Shown here piece after piece: positions 55,841 through 64,000 of a stretch of 64,000 nt of DNA. The notes below the pieces were generated by a model. The model was not told the DNA's origin and made no database searches. It worked only from the letters and a program-made list of their open reading frames with translations. Each line of letters starts with the position of its first letter. The first letter of the stretch is position 1. Origin of the DNA: an uncultured Campylobacter sp. (GTDB lineage: Bacteria; Campylobacterota; Campylobacteria; Campylobacterales; Campylobacteraceae). Made by a program: the position numbers and the translations under genes. The DNA is taken from the NCBI RefSeq assembly GCF_938030145.1, contig NZ_CALHGM010000030.1, positions 1 through 64,000 on the forward strand, read 5' to 3'.

Positions 55841-56101
55841 CTACAGTATGTATTTAAAATGAGCCTTTAAGCGCTCGAAAATTTCGTTTCGATGCAAGTC
55901 GTCTTTAACGAAAACGCTTACGTTGAAGCTCATATATTTGCCGCCGTTTGAAAAGCGCGAAAAGTCTATTTTGTAATTTTCGCCCTTTAAAATTTCATCG
56001 ATCTGCTCGCGCTTTTGGGTGCTTGCGTCCAGGATGATTTTGTATTCCCAAAAGAGCGGATAGTCGATTTTGGGCTTTTCAGCTCCTAGTATACACGCCA
56101 C
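55841..56101 (-). CDS. DUF493 (YbeD-like) protein
   Basis: 86 residues. Small alpha/beta ACT-like fold typical of HP0495/Ybe[13 protein letters not shown], then [27 protein letters not shown] and a last helix. Start read as GTG at 56101, overlapping the end of moaC by 23 bases; other starts nearby cannot be excluded. Role unknown. Confidence 0.8.
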   Translation of the reverse strand: MACILGAEKPKIDYPLFWEYKIILDASTQKREQIDEILKGENYKIDFSRFSNGGKYMSFNVSVFVKDDLHRNEIFERLKAHFKYIL

Positions 56102-56549
56102 TCTTGCCCCCCTCTTTGCGTTGCAGCACGACGTCGGTGATCTGCATCGATTTATCTATCGCTTTTAGCATATCGTAAATCGTCAGTAGCCCCACGCTCA
56201 CGCCCGTTAGCGCCTCCATCTCGACGCCCGTTTTGCCCGTGATTTTTACAGTTACGAAAAGTTTAAACGCGCATTCGCTCGCAAGCTCCTCAATATCGGT
56301 TTTAATCGAAGTAATCGTAAGCGGATGAGTCATTGGTATTAGCTCGCTCGTCTTTTTAGCGCCCATTATCGCGGCAACGACGGCGGTTTGAAGCACGGGG
56401 CCTTTTTTGGCCGTGTTTTGCTTGACGGCGGCAAACGCCTCCGCGCTCATGCGGATGATACCGCTAGCGGTGGCTACGCGCTCGCTATCATCCTTAGCGC
56501 CGACATCCACCATGCGCGGCATATTGTTTTCGTCGATATGTGAAAGCAT
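56079..56549 (-). CDS. moaC: Cyclic pyranopterin monophosphate synthase MoaC
   Basis: 156 residues. It completes cyclic pyranopterin formation in molybdenum cofactor synthesis with MoaA. Family blocks: [45 protein letters not shown] and KEGGKSGVY with the active-site lysine. AAGGAAATTTT precedes the ATG, and a TGCTATAAT lies at 56576-56581. It supplies cofactor for the two TorA-type reductases in this window. Confidence 0.96.
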   Translation of the reverse strand: MLSHIDENNMPRMVDVGAKDDSERVATASGIIRMSAEAFAAVKQNTAKKGPVLQTAVVAAIMGAKKTSELIPMTHPLTITSIKTDIEELASECAFKLFVTVKITGKTGVEMEALTGVSVGLLTIYDMLKAIDKSMQITDVVLQRKEGGKSGVYTRS

Positions 56550-56575
56550 AAAATTTCCTTGCAGTTTTTGGCGGG

Positions 56576-56581
56576 ATTATA
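56576..56581 (-). promoter_or_regulatory. Extended -10 of moaC
   Basis: TGCTATAAT on the minus strand, 26 bases before the moaC start and downstream of the sRNA terminator. Confidence 0.65.
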
Positions 56582-56597
56582 GCAGAATTTCGGGCAT

Positions 56598-56628
56598 AAA
56601 AAAAGCCCGAGCTTTTAAACTCGGGCTT
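56598..56628 (-). terminator. Intrinsic terminator of the small RNA
   Basis: Nine-bp perfect stem with an eight-base loop, followed on the minus strand by TTTTTTT. Confidence 0.85.
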
Positions 56629-56660
56629 CATACAAAAAGGAGGTTTTATCTTGTCGGACG
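56598..56660 (-). ncRNA. Probable small RNA (about 63 nt) with CCUCC anti-Shine-Dalgarno motif
   Basis: Complete small transcription unit on the minus strand: TATAAT at 56667-56672, a leader containing AAAACCUCCUUUUUG, then an intrinsic terminator with stem AAGCCCGAG / CTCGGGCTT and a seven-base T run. moaC has its own promoter after it, so this is not simply a leader. The unpaired CCUCCUUUUU could pair with AAAAAGGAGG-type ribosome binding sites. Known H. pylori sRNAs use C/U-rich loops in a similar way. No name assigned. Confidence 0.6.
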
Positions 56661-56672
56661 AGAACGATTATA

Positions 56673-57167
56673 CTACCTAAACAGTAAATAGAAATAAAAT
56701 ATATCCTTTTTAGGCGAACTCTTTCGCGCTTAATTTATAGCCGTTTTTAAAATTTTGATAAAATTTGACTATATGCTTTGGCGCGCTGTGCGGGCATTTG
56801 AATGGGTAGCGAAATGAAACCGAGCCAAAGAGCGATTAAATTTGAAGCGGACGTTAAAGAGCAAAGATAAAATTTAAAGCAGAGTTCGTGGTTATTTTGG
56901 CTCAATATGGACGATCAAAAGAACGGAGCAGAGCGCTCTACCGAGGCAGCATAAATAAAATGCTACAAAGAAGCGGCTTAAATTCAATGTCTTTTTTGCT
57001 TTAAATTTAAGTCCGCCTTAATTAAGCGCGAGGTTTTTGCGCGCAATACAGCATAAATTTAAACCCTTCACGCGAGCGTTAAACGACGCAGGCGCGGATT
57101 AAAATAGCGTGCGCAAATTTAAATATCGTCGCGCAAAATCCGGCCTGCGTTTTAAATTTAGCCTCGT
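56673..57167. other. Intergenic, no gene seen
   Basis: About 500 bases between the sRNA promoter and the EF-hand-like gene. It has AAATTT words and no frame with a ribosome binding site. Confidence 0.4.
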
Positions 57168-57614
57168 TTAAATTTTAAACGTTTTTAGCAGGCTGTCTAA
57201 ATTTAACCCCTTATCTTCGCCGTTTGCGCCTCCTCCTAAAAGATCGCCCAAAAAGCTACTTGCGTCGTTGATATCGATTTTGCCGTCGCCGTTGAGGTCG
57301 AGCTTGGCGCTTGCGATTTTGCCGATCAGCGCACTAAAATCCACACCTTTGCTATCGACGGCGTTTGCTTGCACGTCCTCGCCGCCGCCCAAAAGTCCAC
57401 CCAGCATCGAGCCTAGCGAGCTAGATCCGCCGCTTTCGTTTTTGCTTAAAAAATTTGAGCTGATGCCCGCAATTATCGCATTTATCTGATCGTCCGGCAG
57501 GTCCACGCCTAGAAATTTTTCGATAAAAGCGACAGGGCCGCTTTGAAATTCTCTTAAATTTTTATCGTCGTTTTTGAGTGCAGAGACCATATTTACAAGT
57601 CCGTTTATGTCCAT
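57168..57614 (-). CDS. Small protein with one dockerin/EF-hand calcium loop
   Basis: 148 residues, no signal peptide. A Gly/Ser/Leu-rich middle (SLGSMLGGLLGGG), then a calcium loop with ligands Asp106, Asn108, Asp110 and Asp117 (DLNGDGKIDIND), a complete dockerin-type pattern. A second GLL-rich segment follows. GGAGG-like sequence precedes the ATG. The DUF1508 gene ends immediately upstream (no spacing), so they form one operon. Function unknown. Confidence 0.75.
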   Translation of the reverse strand: MDINGLVNMVSALKNDDKNLREFQSGPVAFIEKFLGVDLPDDQINAIIAGISSNFLSKNESGGSSSLGSMLGGLLGGGEDVQANAVDSKGVDFSALIGKIASAKLDLNGDGKIDINDASSFLGDLLGGGANGEDKGLNLDSLLKTFKI

Positions 57615-57977
57615 TTACGCCTCCTTGATCTTGGCTTTCGGAGCCTGTTTGACGATAAGCTCTATTACTTTTAGAGCGTCCGCTTTGGCCTCAAAATCTT
57701 TACTAACGGCGATGATCTGTCCGTTGCTGGCCGTTAGGCGGAAGCGAACCTTGTCTGCTTTATCGGTGTAAAGCTCAAATTTCGGATTGTTTAGCTTCTC
57801 GCCGCCTGAGATTTGATCCTCGATCTTATTTAGCGCGGCGTTTTTTGCGACGCTTTCGATGCCGTTTTTGCAAGCGGCCTTGCTCGTGTAAACCTCGGAG
57901 GTGCACAGTACGTGCCCGTCATAAAGTAGATCGAATTTGCAGCCGTCCTTGGCGTCTTTGATTAAAAACTCAGCCAT
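57615..57977 (-). CDS. DUF1508 (YegP-like) protein, two repeats
   Basis: 120 residues containing two beta-beta-alpha units of the UPF0339/YegP type: FDLLYDGHVLCTSEVYTSKAAC and FRLTASNGQIIAVSKDFEAKADA. Small cytosolic proteins of unknown role. GAAAGGATGAAAA precedes the ATG. It directly abuts the calcium-loop protein gene. Confidence 0.85.
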   Translation of the reverse strand: MAEFLIKDAKDGCKFDLLYDGHVLCTSEVYTSKAACKNGIESVAKNAALNKIEDQISGGEKLNNPKFELYTDKADKVRFRLTASNGQIIAVSKDFEAKADALKVIELIVKQAPKAKIKEA

Positions 57978-58093
57978 TTTTCATCCTTTCGTAAAAGATA
58001 TCGTTATTTTAGCTAAAATTTTAATAAATATTTTTAATAGGCGCGGAATTTTCTGCTAAAATTGCGTACAAATTTCATTTACAAAGGATCATA

Positions 58094-58573
58094 ATGATAA
58101 AGGCTCTACGTTTTAGCTTGATTTTCGCCGCTACTTTAGGATTTGGCGCGGATGAGAGCGATGCATTATTTAAGGACATAAGGACGCGTCTGGGTTGCAA
58201 TCTAGCCGCACAGGACTGCGAGACTAACGCGGGCGGGCAGAAGGCGCTCTTTAGCGTGGCGCGCCATCCGATCGAAGCGGGAGCAAACGAGCTAAAAATA
58301 AGCGGAATTTCGCGTGAGCTGAAAAATCCGAGCGTTAAAATTTCGGGCGTGAGTATGAATATGGGCAATGCAGAATTCCCGCTAAAGCGCAGCGCAGACG
58401 GCTATGAAGCGACGCTTGATGTTGCAGTGTGCACGCACGCCGTAATGCGCTACAAACTTGAAATTTACGAGGATGGCGAGCCTAGTGGGCTTTTTGTGTA
58501 TTTTGATCTGCGAAAGCGCGCTACAGATCGAGACCGCGGCGAAGATATCCACTTGCATCACCACGAGCATTAG
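58094..58573 (+). CDS. Exported protein with His-rich tail, possible YtkA/FixH-like fold
   Basis: 159 residues. Signal peptide about 1-18 (ending GFG). Cysteines in GCNLAAQDCET. The middle, VSMNMGNAEFPLKR ... YEATLDVAVCTHAVMRYKLEIYE, resembles the beta-sandwich of YtkA/FixH-like periplasmic proteins. The C-terminus is DIHLHHHEH, a likely metal-binding tail. AAAGGATCATA precedes the ATG. Perhaps copper- or zinc-related; inference only. Confidence 0.65.
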   Translation: MIKALRFSLIFAATLGFGADESDALFKDIRTRLGCNLAAQDCETNAGGQKALFSVARHPIEAGANELKISGISRELKNPSVKISGVSMNMGNAEFPLKRSADGYEATLDVAVCTHAVMRYKLEIYEDGEPSGLFVYFDLRKRATDRDRGEDIHLHHHEH

Positions 58574-59002
58574 ACGCGCCCCGTCGCAATATGGTATAAA
58601 ATTTTACGCTTCTTTGCGACGTCTGCTAAAATTTACACGTTGCTCGGAGAAAATTTTATAAATTTTAAAGCGACGCTTGCGAGAAATTTTATGTATCTTT
58701 CGAGCGACGCCCGTCGCGGGCAGACACGGATGCCTGCACAAATACGCGAATAGCCGTAGTGATCTAGGCGCGCTTATGGGCATTTTGCAAGCGCACCATT
58801 GACTTCTTATAAGCGCGCGGCTATTTGCCGCGCATTCGCCGCATATGTTTCGTAACCGCTACCGAGGCGCGTCAAATTTAGCCCCTCGTCGCCTTTAAAT
58901 TTTAAAATTTTTAAAATTCGCTTGCGTTTCATACGCCTAAGCTACGCGGAATTTTGAAATTCCTTGTATAATCTGAAGCAAATTTTAAATCTAAGGAAAG
59001 CC
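58574..59002. other. Intergenic, no gene seen
   Basis: 429 bases of GC-rich and RAATTY-rich blocks; possible -10 for the next gene is TATAAT at 58968-58973. No RNA recognised. Confidence 0.4.
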
Positions 59003-59845
59003 ATGCAAATATTAAGACAAAAGCACTTTAGCGGCGAGCGCGCGCTGTTCGGCGCAAAGGATCTGCGGATCGAAAATTCCGTCTTCGGCGAGGGCGAGTC
59101 GCCTCTAAAACACAGCGCAAATATCGTCGCGCAAAACTGTAAATTTGAGTGGAAATATCCGTTTTGGTATGCCGAAAATATCCGCGCGCAGGACTGCTTC
59201 TTTGACGAGATCGCGCGCGCAGGGATCTGGTATAGCCGCGGTGTGGTGCTAAAAGACTGCCTCTACGGCGCGCCCAAGGGGCTTCGCCGCGTAAAAGACG
59301 CCGCGTTGCAAAATGTGGAATTCCACGATGCGCAGGAGACCTTGTGGCACTGCAGCGACGTCACGCTAAAAAACGTCACCGCAAGGGGCGCGTATTTCGG
59401 CCTTGATTGCGAAAGCTTAAGCATCGAAAATCTATCGCTCTTCGGGGATTACTGCTTCGACGGCTGCAGAAACGTAACGATCAAAAACTCCAAACTCCTA
59501 TCCAAGGACGCGTTTTGGAACTGCGAAAATATCCTCATCGAGGACTGCTTCATCGCGGGCGAGTACTTCGGGTGGAATTCCAAAAACGTAACGCTGCGAA
59601 ACTGCAAGATCGAGAGCCTGCAAGGCTTTTGCTATATGCAAAATTTGCGCTTGCAAGACTGCGAGCTCATAAATACGACGCTAGCGTTTGAATACAGCGA
59701 CGTGCATGCCGAAGTAAAAGGCGCGATCGATAGCGTCAAAAATCCGAGCAGCGGGCTAATCCGCGCAGAAAGCATCGGCGAGCTGATCCTAGACGGCGCA
59801 ACGGACGCGTCTAAAACTGAAATTATTACTGAATTAAGGGCGTAA
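59003..59845 (+). CDS. DUF3737 beta-helix protein
   Basis: 280 residues from the ATG at 59003 (AAGGAAAGCC before it; an upstream in-frame start lacks a ribosome binding site). Repeating strands such as NVTLKNV, NVTIKNSKL, NILIEDCFI and NVTLRNCKI, about every 18-22 residues, form a right-handed parallel beta-helix. The DUF3737 pattern WYAENIRAQDCFF and GIWYSRGVVLKDC is present. Catalytic role unknown. The PatB/MalY-type gene starts one base after the stop. Confidence 0.87.
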   Translation: MQILRQKHFSGERALFGAKDLRIENSVFGEGESPLKHSANIVAQNCKFEWKYPFWYAENIRAQDCFFDEIARAGIWYSRGVVLKDCLYGAPKGLRRVKDAALQNVEFHDAQETLWHCSDVTLKNVTARGAYFGLDCESLSIENLSLFGDYCFDGCRNVTIKNSKLLSKDAFWNCENILIEDCFIAGEYFGWNSKNVTLRNCKIESLQGFCYMQNLRLQDCELINTTLAFEYSDVHAEVKGAIDSVKNPSSGLIRAESIGELILDGATDASKTEIITELRA

Positions 59846-59846
59846 G

Positions 59847-61040
59847 ATGGGGCTTTTTGATTTTATAAGTGGCAAGGAGAAATACGACTTCGACACGTTG
59901 CCGAACCGCCGCGGCACGAAGTCGCTTAAATGGGACGTAGGCGAGAATGAGCTTCCGATGTGGGTCGCGGATATGGACTTTGCCGTCGCGCCCGAGATCA
60001 TCGAGGCTCTGCAAAAGCGGCTGAACGAGCGGGTTTTGGGCTATTCGATTATCGATGATGAGTGGCGCAGCGCGTATCAAGGCTGGTGGCTCGCGCGCCA
60101 CGATTATGAAATCCAAAAGGAGTGGCTGATCTATGCTGGCGGCACGCTGCCTGCGATCGATTCGATCATCCGCAAGCTCACCTCGCCCGCCGAAAACGTG
60201 CTGCTGATGAGCCCGGTTTATAACTGCTTTTATTACTGCATCAAAAACGCCGCCCGCGTGCCGTTGCAAAACGAACTTGCCTACGCTAGCGGCGATTATA
60301 GCATCGATTGGGATGATCTACAGGCTAAGCTCGCCGATCCGCAGACGACGCTTTTTATCCTTTGCAATCCGCACAATCCGGTCGGCCGCACCTTTAGCAG
60401 AGACGATCTTGCTCGTATCGGCGAGCTGTGCGAAAAGCACGGCGCGACGGTACTTAGCGATGAGGTGCATTGCGATCTGACTGAGCCCGGCGTGCGTTAC
60501 ACGCCATTTGCTGCCGCGAGCGAGACGTGCGAGAAAATTTCAGCTTCCATAATCGCTCCTACGAAGGCGTTTAATATCGCGGGGCTGCAAAGTGCGGCGG
60601 TCTTTGCCGCAGATAAGCGCTTGCGTCATAAAATTTCAAAGGCGCTAAATTCCGACGACATCGCCGAGCCGAATTTTTTCGGCGTCCAAGGAGCGATCGC
60701 TGCATTTACGAAGGGTGCCGCGTGGCTGGATGCTCTGCGCGAATACCTCAGCGAAAATCGTAAATTCGCGACGGAATTTATCGCGCGTGAGCTTCCGCAG
60801 GTGCATGTCGTGCCGCAAGACGCGACTTATCTGATGTGGCTTGACGCGGGCGCTTACACGCAGGATAGCGCGGAGCTTGCGCGCTTCATCCGCGAAAAAA
60901 CGGGGCTGTATCTCTCCTGCGGTGCGCAATACGGCAAGGGCGGCGAGAAATTTTTGCGCCTAAATATCGCGACTTCTAGGGCGCTGCTAAAAGACGGGCT
61001 AGGGCGGCTGAAAGAGGCGCTAAAGATTTGCCCGCATTAA
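59847..61040 (+). CDS. PLP-dependent C-S lyase/aminotransferase (PatB/MalY type)
   Basis: 397 residues, fold type I. Start MGLFDFISGKEKYDFD and RRGTKSLKWD are typical of PatB/MalY cystathionine beta-lyases. The Schiff-base lysine is Lys240 (APTKAFNIAGLQ); PLP contacts include Asp205 (LSDEVHCD) and ILCNPHNPVGR. It cleaves cystathionine or cysteine, giving homocysteine or sulfide with pyruvate and ammonia. Coupled to the DUF3737 gene, a pairing also seen in other bacteria. Confidence 0.92.
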   Translation: MGLFDFISGKEKYDFDTLPNRRGTKSLKWDVGENELPMWVADMDFAVAPEIIEALQKRLNERVLGYSIIDDEWRSAYQGWWLARHDYEIQKEWLIYAGGTLPAIDSIIRKLTSPAENVLLMSPVYNCFYYCIKNAARVPLQNELAYASGDYSIDWDDLQAKLADPQTTLFILCNPHNPVGRTFSRDDLARIGELCEKHGATVLSDEVHCDLTEPGVRYTPFAAASETCEKISASIIAPTKAFNIAGLQSAAVFAADKRLRHKISKALNSDDIAEPNFFGVQGAIAAFTKGAAWLDALREYLSENRKFATEFIARELPQVHVVPQDATYLMWLDAGAYTQDSAELARFIREKTGLYLSCGAQYGKGGEKFLRLNIATSRALLKDGLGRLKEALKICPH

Positions 61041-61236
61041 GCAAGCTGCGGCGCGGCAAGGACGAAATTTAAAATTTTACAGCGGCTAAATTTAAAGTGG
61101 CGGAGCAAATTTTAAAATTTTGCAGTAGGGCGCGGCTTTGCGCTAAATTTAGCGGCGATCAGGCGGCGGCGCGCGAACGTTTAAATTTACGCGCGACAAA
61201 TGAACCGGCGCTTAAATGCACTACAAAAGGCGGATT

Positions 61237-62622
61237 ATGGATAGAAACGGCGATTTAGAGGAGCTTTACCTACTTGAAAAACGGCGCGAAAAGCTCGCGC
61301 GCATTAGCAAGCTCGTCTCATTTTTGACAACCCTGCTGCTGCTCGGACTTTACGTGTTTTTGAATACCAGGGCGGAACCCGTCTCATTTGATACGAATTG
61401 GCTTATAGTCGTGCTTTTCATCATCTTTCCAGTTTTAAACGGACTGCTCTACCGCTTATTTTACAGCTTAAGCTTTGGCAAAAATGAGGGCGCGCAGCGC
61501 GCAAATTTTGATAAATTTAGCGGCTTTGATACGGCGCAAGACAGGGGCGCGCTAGGGCAGGGTGCGGCACAAAATGGGCAAATTTTAGGCGCCGATGCGA
61601 AAGAGGGGCGGGTATTAAAAGCCGAAGCGGGCGAGGGTAGCGGCTCCAAAGACAGCGATAGCCGCACATCCTCTACCTACGGAAGGTTTGAGCCTAAAGC
61701 CGCCGAAGGCGAGGGCGGGAGCGAGAAAGACGGCGCAACTCAGTCAAAATTTAACTTCTTCACCGATCTGCAGAGCCTGGAGGATGAGCGCGCGGCGCTG
61801 CAAAAAGCGGTGAAAAAGGCTGGTCTAATCGCCGCTGTCGTAGGGACCGGCGTGGGCGCACTGGTGGCGCGCTTTTGGGACGAAGTGGCGGCCGGCGTAT
61901 TTTTCGGCATCTCCGTTTACGGCGTCGTGAGCGCTCTTTTAACGGCGAGTAAAAGACGAAATTTCAGATCAAATTTTAAAAGCAGGGTCGTCGCGAGTAT
62001 CGCAAAAAGCTTCGGGCTTAGCTACGATGAAAGCGGCGGATTGGGGACGGATGAGTTTTTTGAAATTTACGACTGCTACATAAACGAGCAATCGAGCGAG
62101 GATATGATGAGCGGGGAGGTGCAGGGCGTGCGCGTTAGATTTAGCGACTTTTATGCCGCTGAAAAGGTGCGCACCAAAAACGGTACTCGCACCGACGTAA
62201 AATTTCACGGAGTGCTTTTCGTCGCGGACTTTCACAAAAGGCTTAGCTGCGAGGTGCGGGTGTGTCACAAAAACTCGCGAAATCTGCGCAAATACGGGCA
62301 GAGAGCGAATATGGACGACGTGAAATTTGAGGAGTTTTTCGACGTCTATACGACCGATCAGGTAGGCGCGAGATACGCTCTGACGCCGCTTTTGATGCAG
62401 CGACTGACGGAGGTTTATCTAAGGCTGGGCTCGCAGATAAACGCGGTGCTAAGGGAGGATAAAATTTACGTGGCGATCGAGACCTGGCGCGATAATTTCG
62501 AGCCTAGAATCGACTGCTCGCTAAAGCAGGACGCTACGATAGCGCTTTATGTAGATGAGATCGGCGCGCTTGTGGGTATCGTGAGCGAGCTAAATTTGAA
62601 CCGTAAAATTTGGAGCGAATGA
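61237..62622 (+). CDS. DUF3137 membrane protein with low-complexity insert
   Basis: 461 residues from the ATG at 61237, six bases after AAAGG; an in-frame ATG 21 bases upstream is possible. Two N-terminal helices (about 22-42 and 50-72), a second pair near 195-235 (AAVVGTGVGALVARFWDEV), then a conserved cytosolic DUF3137 region (KSRVVASIAKSFGLSYD ... VRFSDFYAAEKVRTKNG). Residues about 80-170, between the helix pairs, are a Gly/Ala/Glu-rich segment (LGQGAAQNGQILGADAKEG) not expected in the family. Function unknown. Confidence 0.8.
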   Translation: MDRNGDLEELYLLEKRREKLARISKLVSFLTTLLLLGLYVFLNTRAEPVSFDTNWLIVVLFIIFPVLNGLLYRLFYSLSFGKNEGAQRANFDKFSGFDTAQDRGALGQGAAQNGQILGADAKEGRVLKAEAGEGSGSKDSDSRTSSTYGRFEPKAAEGEGGSEKDGATQSKFNFFTDLQSLEDERAALQKAVKKAGLIAAVVGTGVGALVARFWDEVAAGVFFGISVYGVVSALLTASKRRNFRSNFKSRVVASIAKSFGLSYDESGGLGTDEFFEIYDCYINEQSSEDMMSGEVQGVRVRFSDFYAAEKVRTKNGTRTDVKFHGVLFVADFHKRLSCEVRVCHKNSRNLRKYGQRANMDDVKFEEFFDVYTTDQVGARYALTPLLMQRLTEVYLRLGSQINAVLREDKIYVAIETWRDNFEPRIDCSLKQDATIALYVDEIGALVGIVSELNLNRKIWSE

Positions 62623-63272
62623 AGCGGGCGGCGGCGCTGTGGAGTATGGCGGAGGCGGCGGGCTGCATACGGCTCTGGCGACACACAGATATGCAGACAA
62701 AACGCACGCGATCGTAGGCTTAGCGACAGCGGCACGGATGCGTTGTACAGCCGGGTGTGGAAACGGATGCGCTGCGCGGATCGTGCGTTTGGGCGGATGT
62801 ACGATCGCTTCTTCACGCGAGCCAACTGAAAGATGGAACGCACGCGGAAGGCGTTGGTATAAGATTTTGCAGGCTGCATGAGCCGATAAAATTTTATAAA
62901 TTCCCGATCCGTTTAATGAGCGAGTGCTCGCGATTTATCATTGCTCGCACGGCAAAATTTTTACCGCACGAGCAGTTTGCATTAGAATTCTACTATCGCT
63001 TGAAATTTTATGTCGCCGCGCGCGACTTAAATTTTGCCGCAACAACCCGCGCTAGGCTGTATTCCATCTCGGCTAAAATTTACTCCGCGGCAAATTCGCC
63101 GCGTGGAAGCAAAACTCTGCCGCAAGATCGATAAATTTAGTTATCTTATAAAAGCGCTCGCCGCCACTTTGGCGTTTGCAGCCGCCGTTTCCGGTAAAGT
63201 TACGGCGGCTCGTTCCTGCGAGGTGCAGGGCTTAATAAGATTGCCCCGCTAAACTAGACGGCGAATCTAAAT
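62623..63272. other. Intergenic, GC-rich left part, no gene seen
   Basis: From 62623 to about 62880 the DNA is GC-rich with GGCGG and ACGGATGCG words and no AAATTT, resembling the island at 10.4-11.1 kb. The right part returns to ordinary composition. Frames here lack ribosome binding sites and known domains. Confidence 0.4.
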
Positions 63273-64000
63273 TTATAGCTTCCCGCCCTCAATTACGACG
63301 TCGTCAGCCTTGATATCGTCGCCATATACCGGCGCTAGCGTCGCGTCGTAGTCAGCGTGAAAAAATTTCTCGCCCGCGAGCTTTACGATTAGATCGTCAA
63401 GCCATTTGCGAAGCTCGTCGTTGCCCTTTTTGACCGCAGGCGCGATGACGTCCTGATCGCCCAGCGAGCGGATACCTACCTTAAAGCCAGGATTTGACTT
63501 CGTCCACGCAAACAAAAGCGTATTATCATGCGCGATCGCATCGCCCCTGCCGTCCAGCATCGCACCGAAAGTCTCGGTATTTTGGTCAAATTTTAAAAGC
63601 TTGATCTCGGGATGGTTTTTCGTAAAATACAGATCTGCGGTCGTGCCTTTGTTGATTAAAAGCGTTTTGTCTTTAAGCTGCGAAACGTCGGTGATATCGC
63701 CGCCCTTGCTTGCGACGCCTAGGGCTACCTTCATATACGGCAGCGCGAAATCCACGACCTCTTTGCGCTCAGGCGTGACGGTGAAATTTGCAAGCGTGAT
63801 ATCGACCTTATCCGACGCCAAAAATTCCGCGCGATTGGCGGCCTCTACGAGCACGAACTGCACCTTGCTCTCATCGCCTAAGAGCTCCTTTGCGATGCGT
63901 TTTGCAAAATACACGTCATATCCCGCGTTTTTACCCGTCTCGTCGATATAGCCAAACGGCGGCTTATCGCCGAAAACCGCGATCTTTACTACGCCGCGCT
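63273..64000 (-). CDS. peb1A: PEB1-type aspartate/glutamate-binding protein, 5' end outside window
   Basis: The frame runs off the right edge of the window, about 242 codons visible. The N-terminal part seen is VVKIAVFGDKPPFGYIDETG, then AKRIAKELLGDESKVQFVLV, EAANRAEFLASDKVDITLAN, KDKTLLINKGTTADLYFTKN and the C-terminal DDIKADDVVIEGGKL. This is very close to the C. jejuni PEB1 antigen, the periplasmic Asp/Glu-binding protein and adhesin of the Peb1 ABC system. The signal peptide and partner genes lie beyond the window. Confidence 0.95.
   Translation of the reverse strand, partial: RGVVKIAVFGDKPPFGYIDETGKNAGYDVYFAKRIAKELLGDESKVQFVLVEAANRAEFLASDKVDITLANFTVTPERKEVVDFALPYMKVALGVASKGGDITDVSQLKDKTLLINKGTTADLYFTKNHPEIKLLKFDQNTETFGAMLDGRGDAIAHDNTLLFAWTKSNPGFKVGIRSLGDQDVIAPAVKKGNDELRKWLDDLIVKLAGEKFFHADYDATLAPVYGDDIKADDVVIEGGKL

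Noticed and set aside
56632..56682. Plus-strand AAAAAGGAGG followed by a TTG and nine codons
   Set aside because: The apparent Shine-Dalgarno is just the complement of the sRNA's CCUCC; the frame is only nine codons and antisense to a better supported sRNA unit.

Overview
The window looks like a chromosomal segment, including the replication origin, of a Campylobacter species (Campylobacterota). The evidence is the order dnaA-dnaN-gyrB with ruvC just upstream, a PEB1-type binding protein at the right end, HemJ, QueF and HutX, two TorA-type reductases each paired with a monoheme cytochrome c, and TATAAT -10 boxes without an obvious -35. Base composition by eye is moderate (about 45% GC), which suits the C. 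gracilis/rectus/showae/curvus side of the genus better than C. jejuni. The species call is inference.

Layout: 0-3.2 kb is a minus-strand run of eight small unknown genes, almost all with good ribosome binding sites, which looks like accessory cargo (possibly orphan immunity genes). 3.5-10.2 kb holds a two-domain universal stress protein among three damaged genes: a SemiSWEET-like gene with an internal deletion, a TonB-dependent receptor split by an in-frame TAA, and a YddA/SbmA-type ABC transporter split by an in-frame TAG and carrying a repeat-built insert. 10.2-11.1 kb is a GC-rich stretch with repeats and no credible gene. 11.1-19.1 kb is housekeeping: prfA, rpsT, glmM, lspA, hemJ, nhaA, two amidohydrolase-like enzymes and ruvC.

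19.1-29.6 kb is the origin region: dnaA flanked on both sides by DnaA-box-like sites, then dnaN, gyrB, a degenerate GGDEF/EAL protein, queF, an HD-domain protein, the SRP RNA gene (minus strand), a small conserved gene and bipA/typA. 29.7-35.1 kb has a HAD phosphatase, two tandem solute-binding proteins, a secreted ankyrin-like protein, a DUF805 protein and a Crp/Fnr regulator. The regulator diverges from a cytochrome c plus molybdopterin reductase pair. A second such pair lies at 44.5-47.7 kb, preceded by a DsbB-like protein that lacks the first redox CxxC. Between them are tpx, a SUKH-like protein, a TM2 protein, a second DUF805 paralogue and hutX.

48-64 kb carries membrane proteins (an NSS symporter and a CorC/HlyC-type CBS protein), an M48 lipoprotein protease, a helical unknown, DUF493, moaC, a probable short sRNA with a CCUCC motif, an EF-hand/dockerin-like protein with a DUF1508 neighbour, a beta-helix DUF3737 protein with a PatB/MalY-type lyase, a DUF3137 protein and the partial peb1A. 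moaC makes the molybdenum cofactor that both TorA-like reductases need, and hemJ, hutX and the cytochromes form a haem theme.

Two genome-scale signals stand out. Intergenic DNA is saturated with RAATTY (AAATTT, GAATTT, AAATTC, GAATTC). Several unrelated proteins carry in-frame low-complexity segments, at least one of them built from degenerate repeats.
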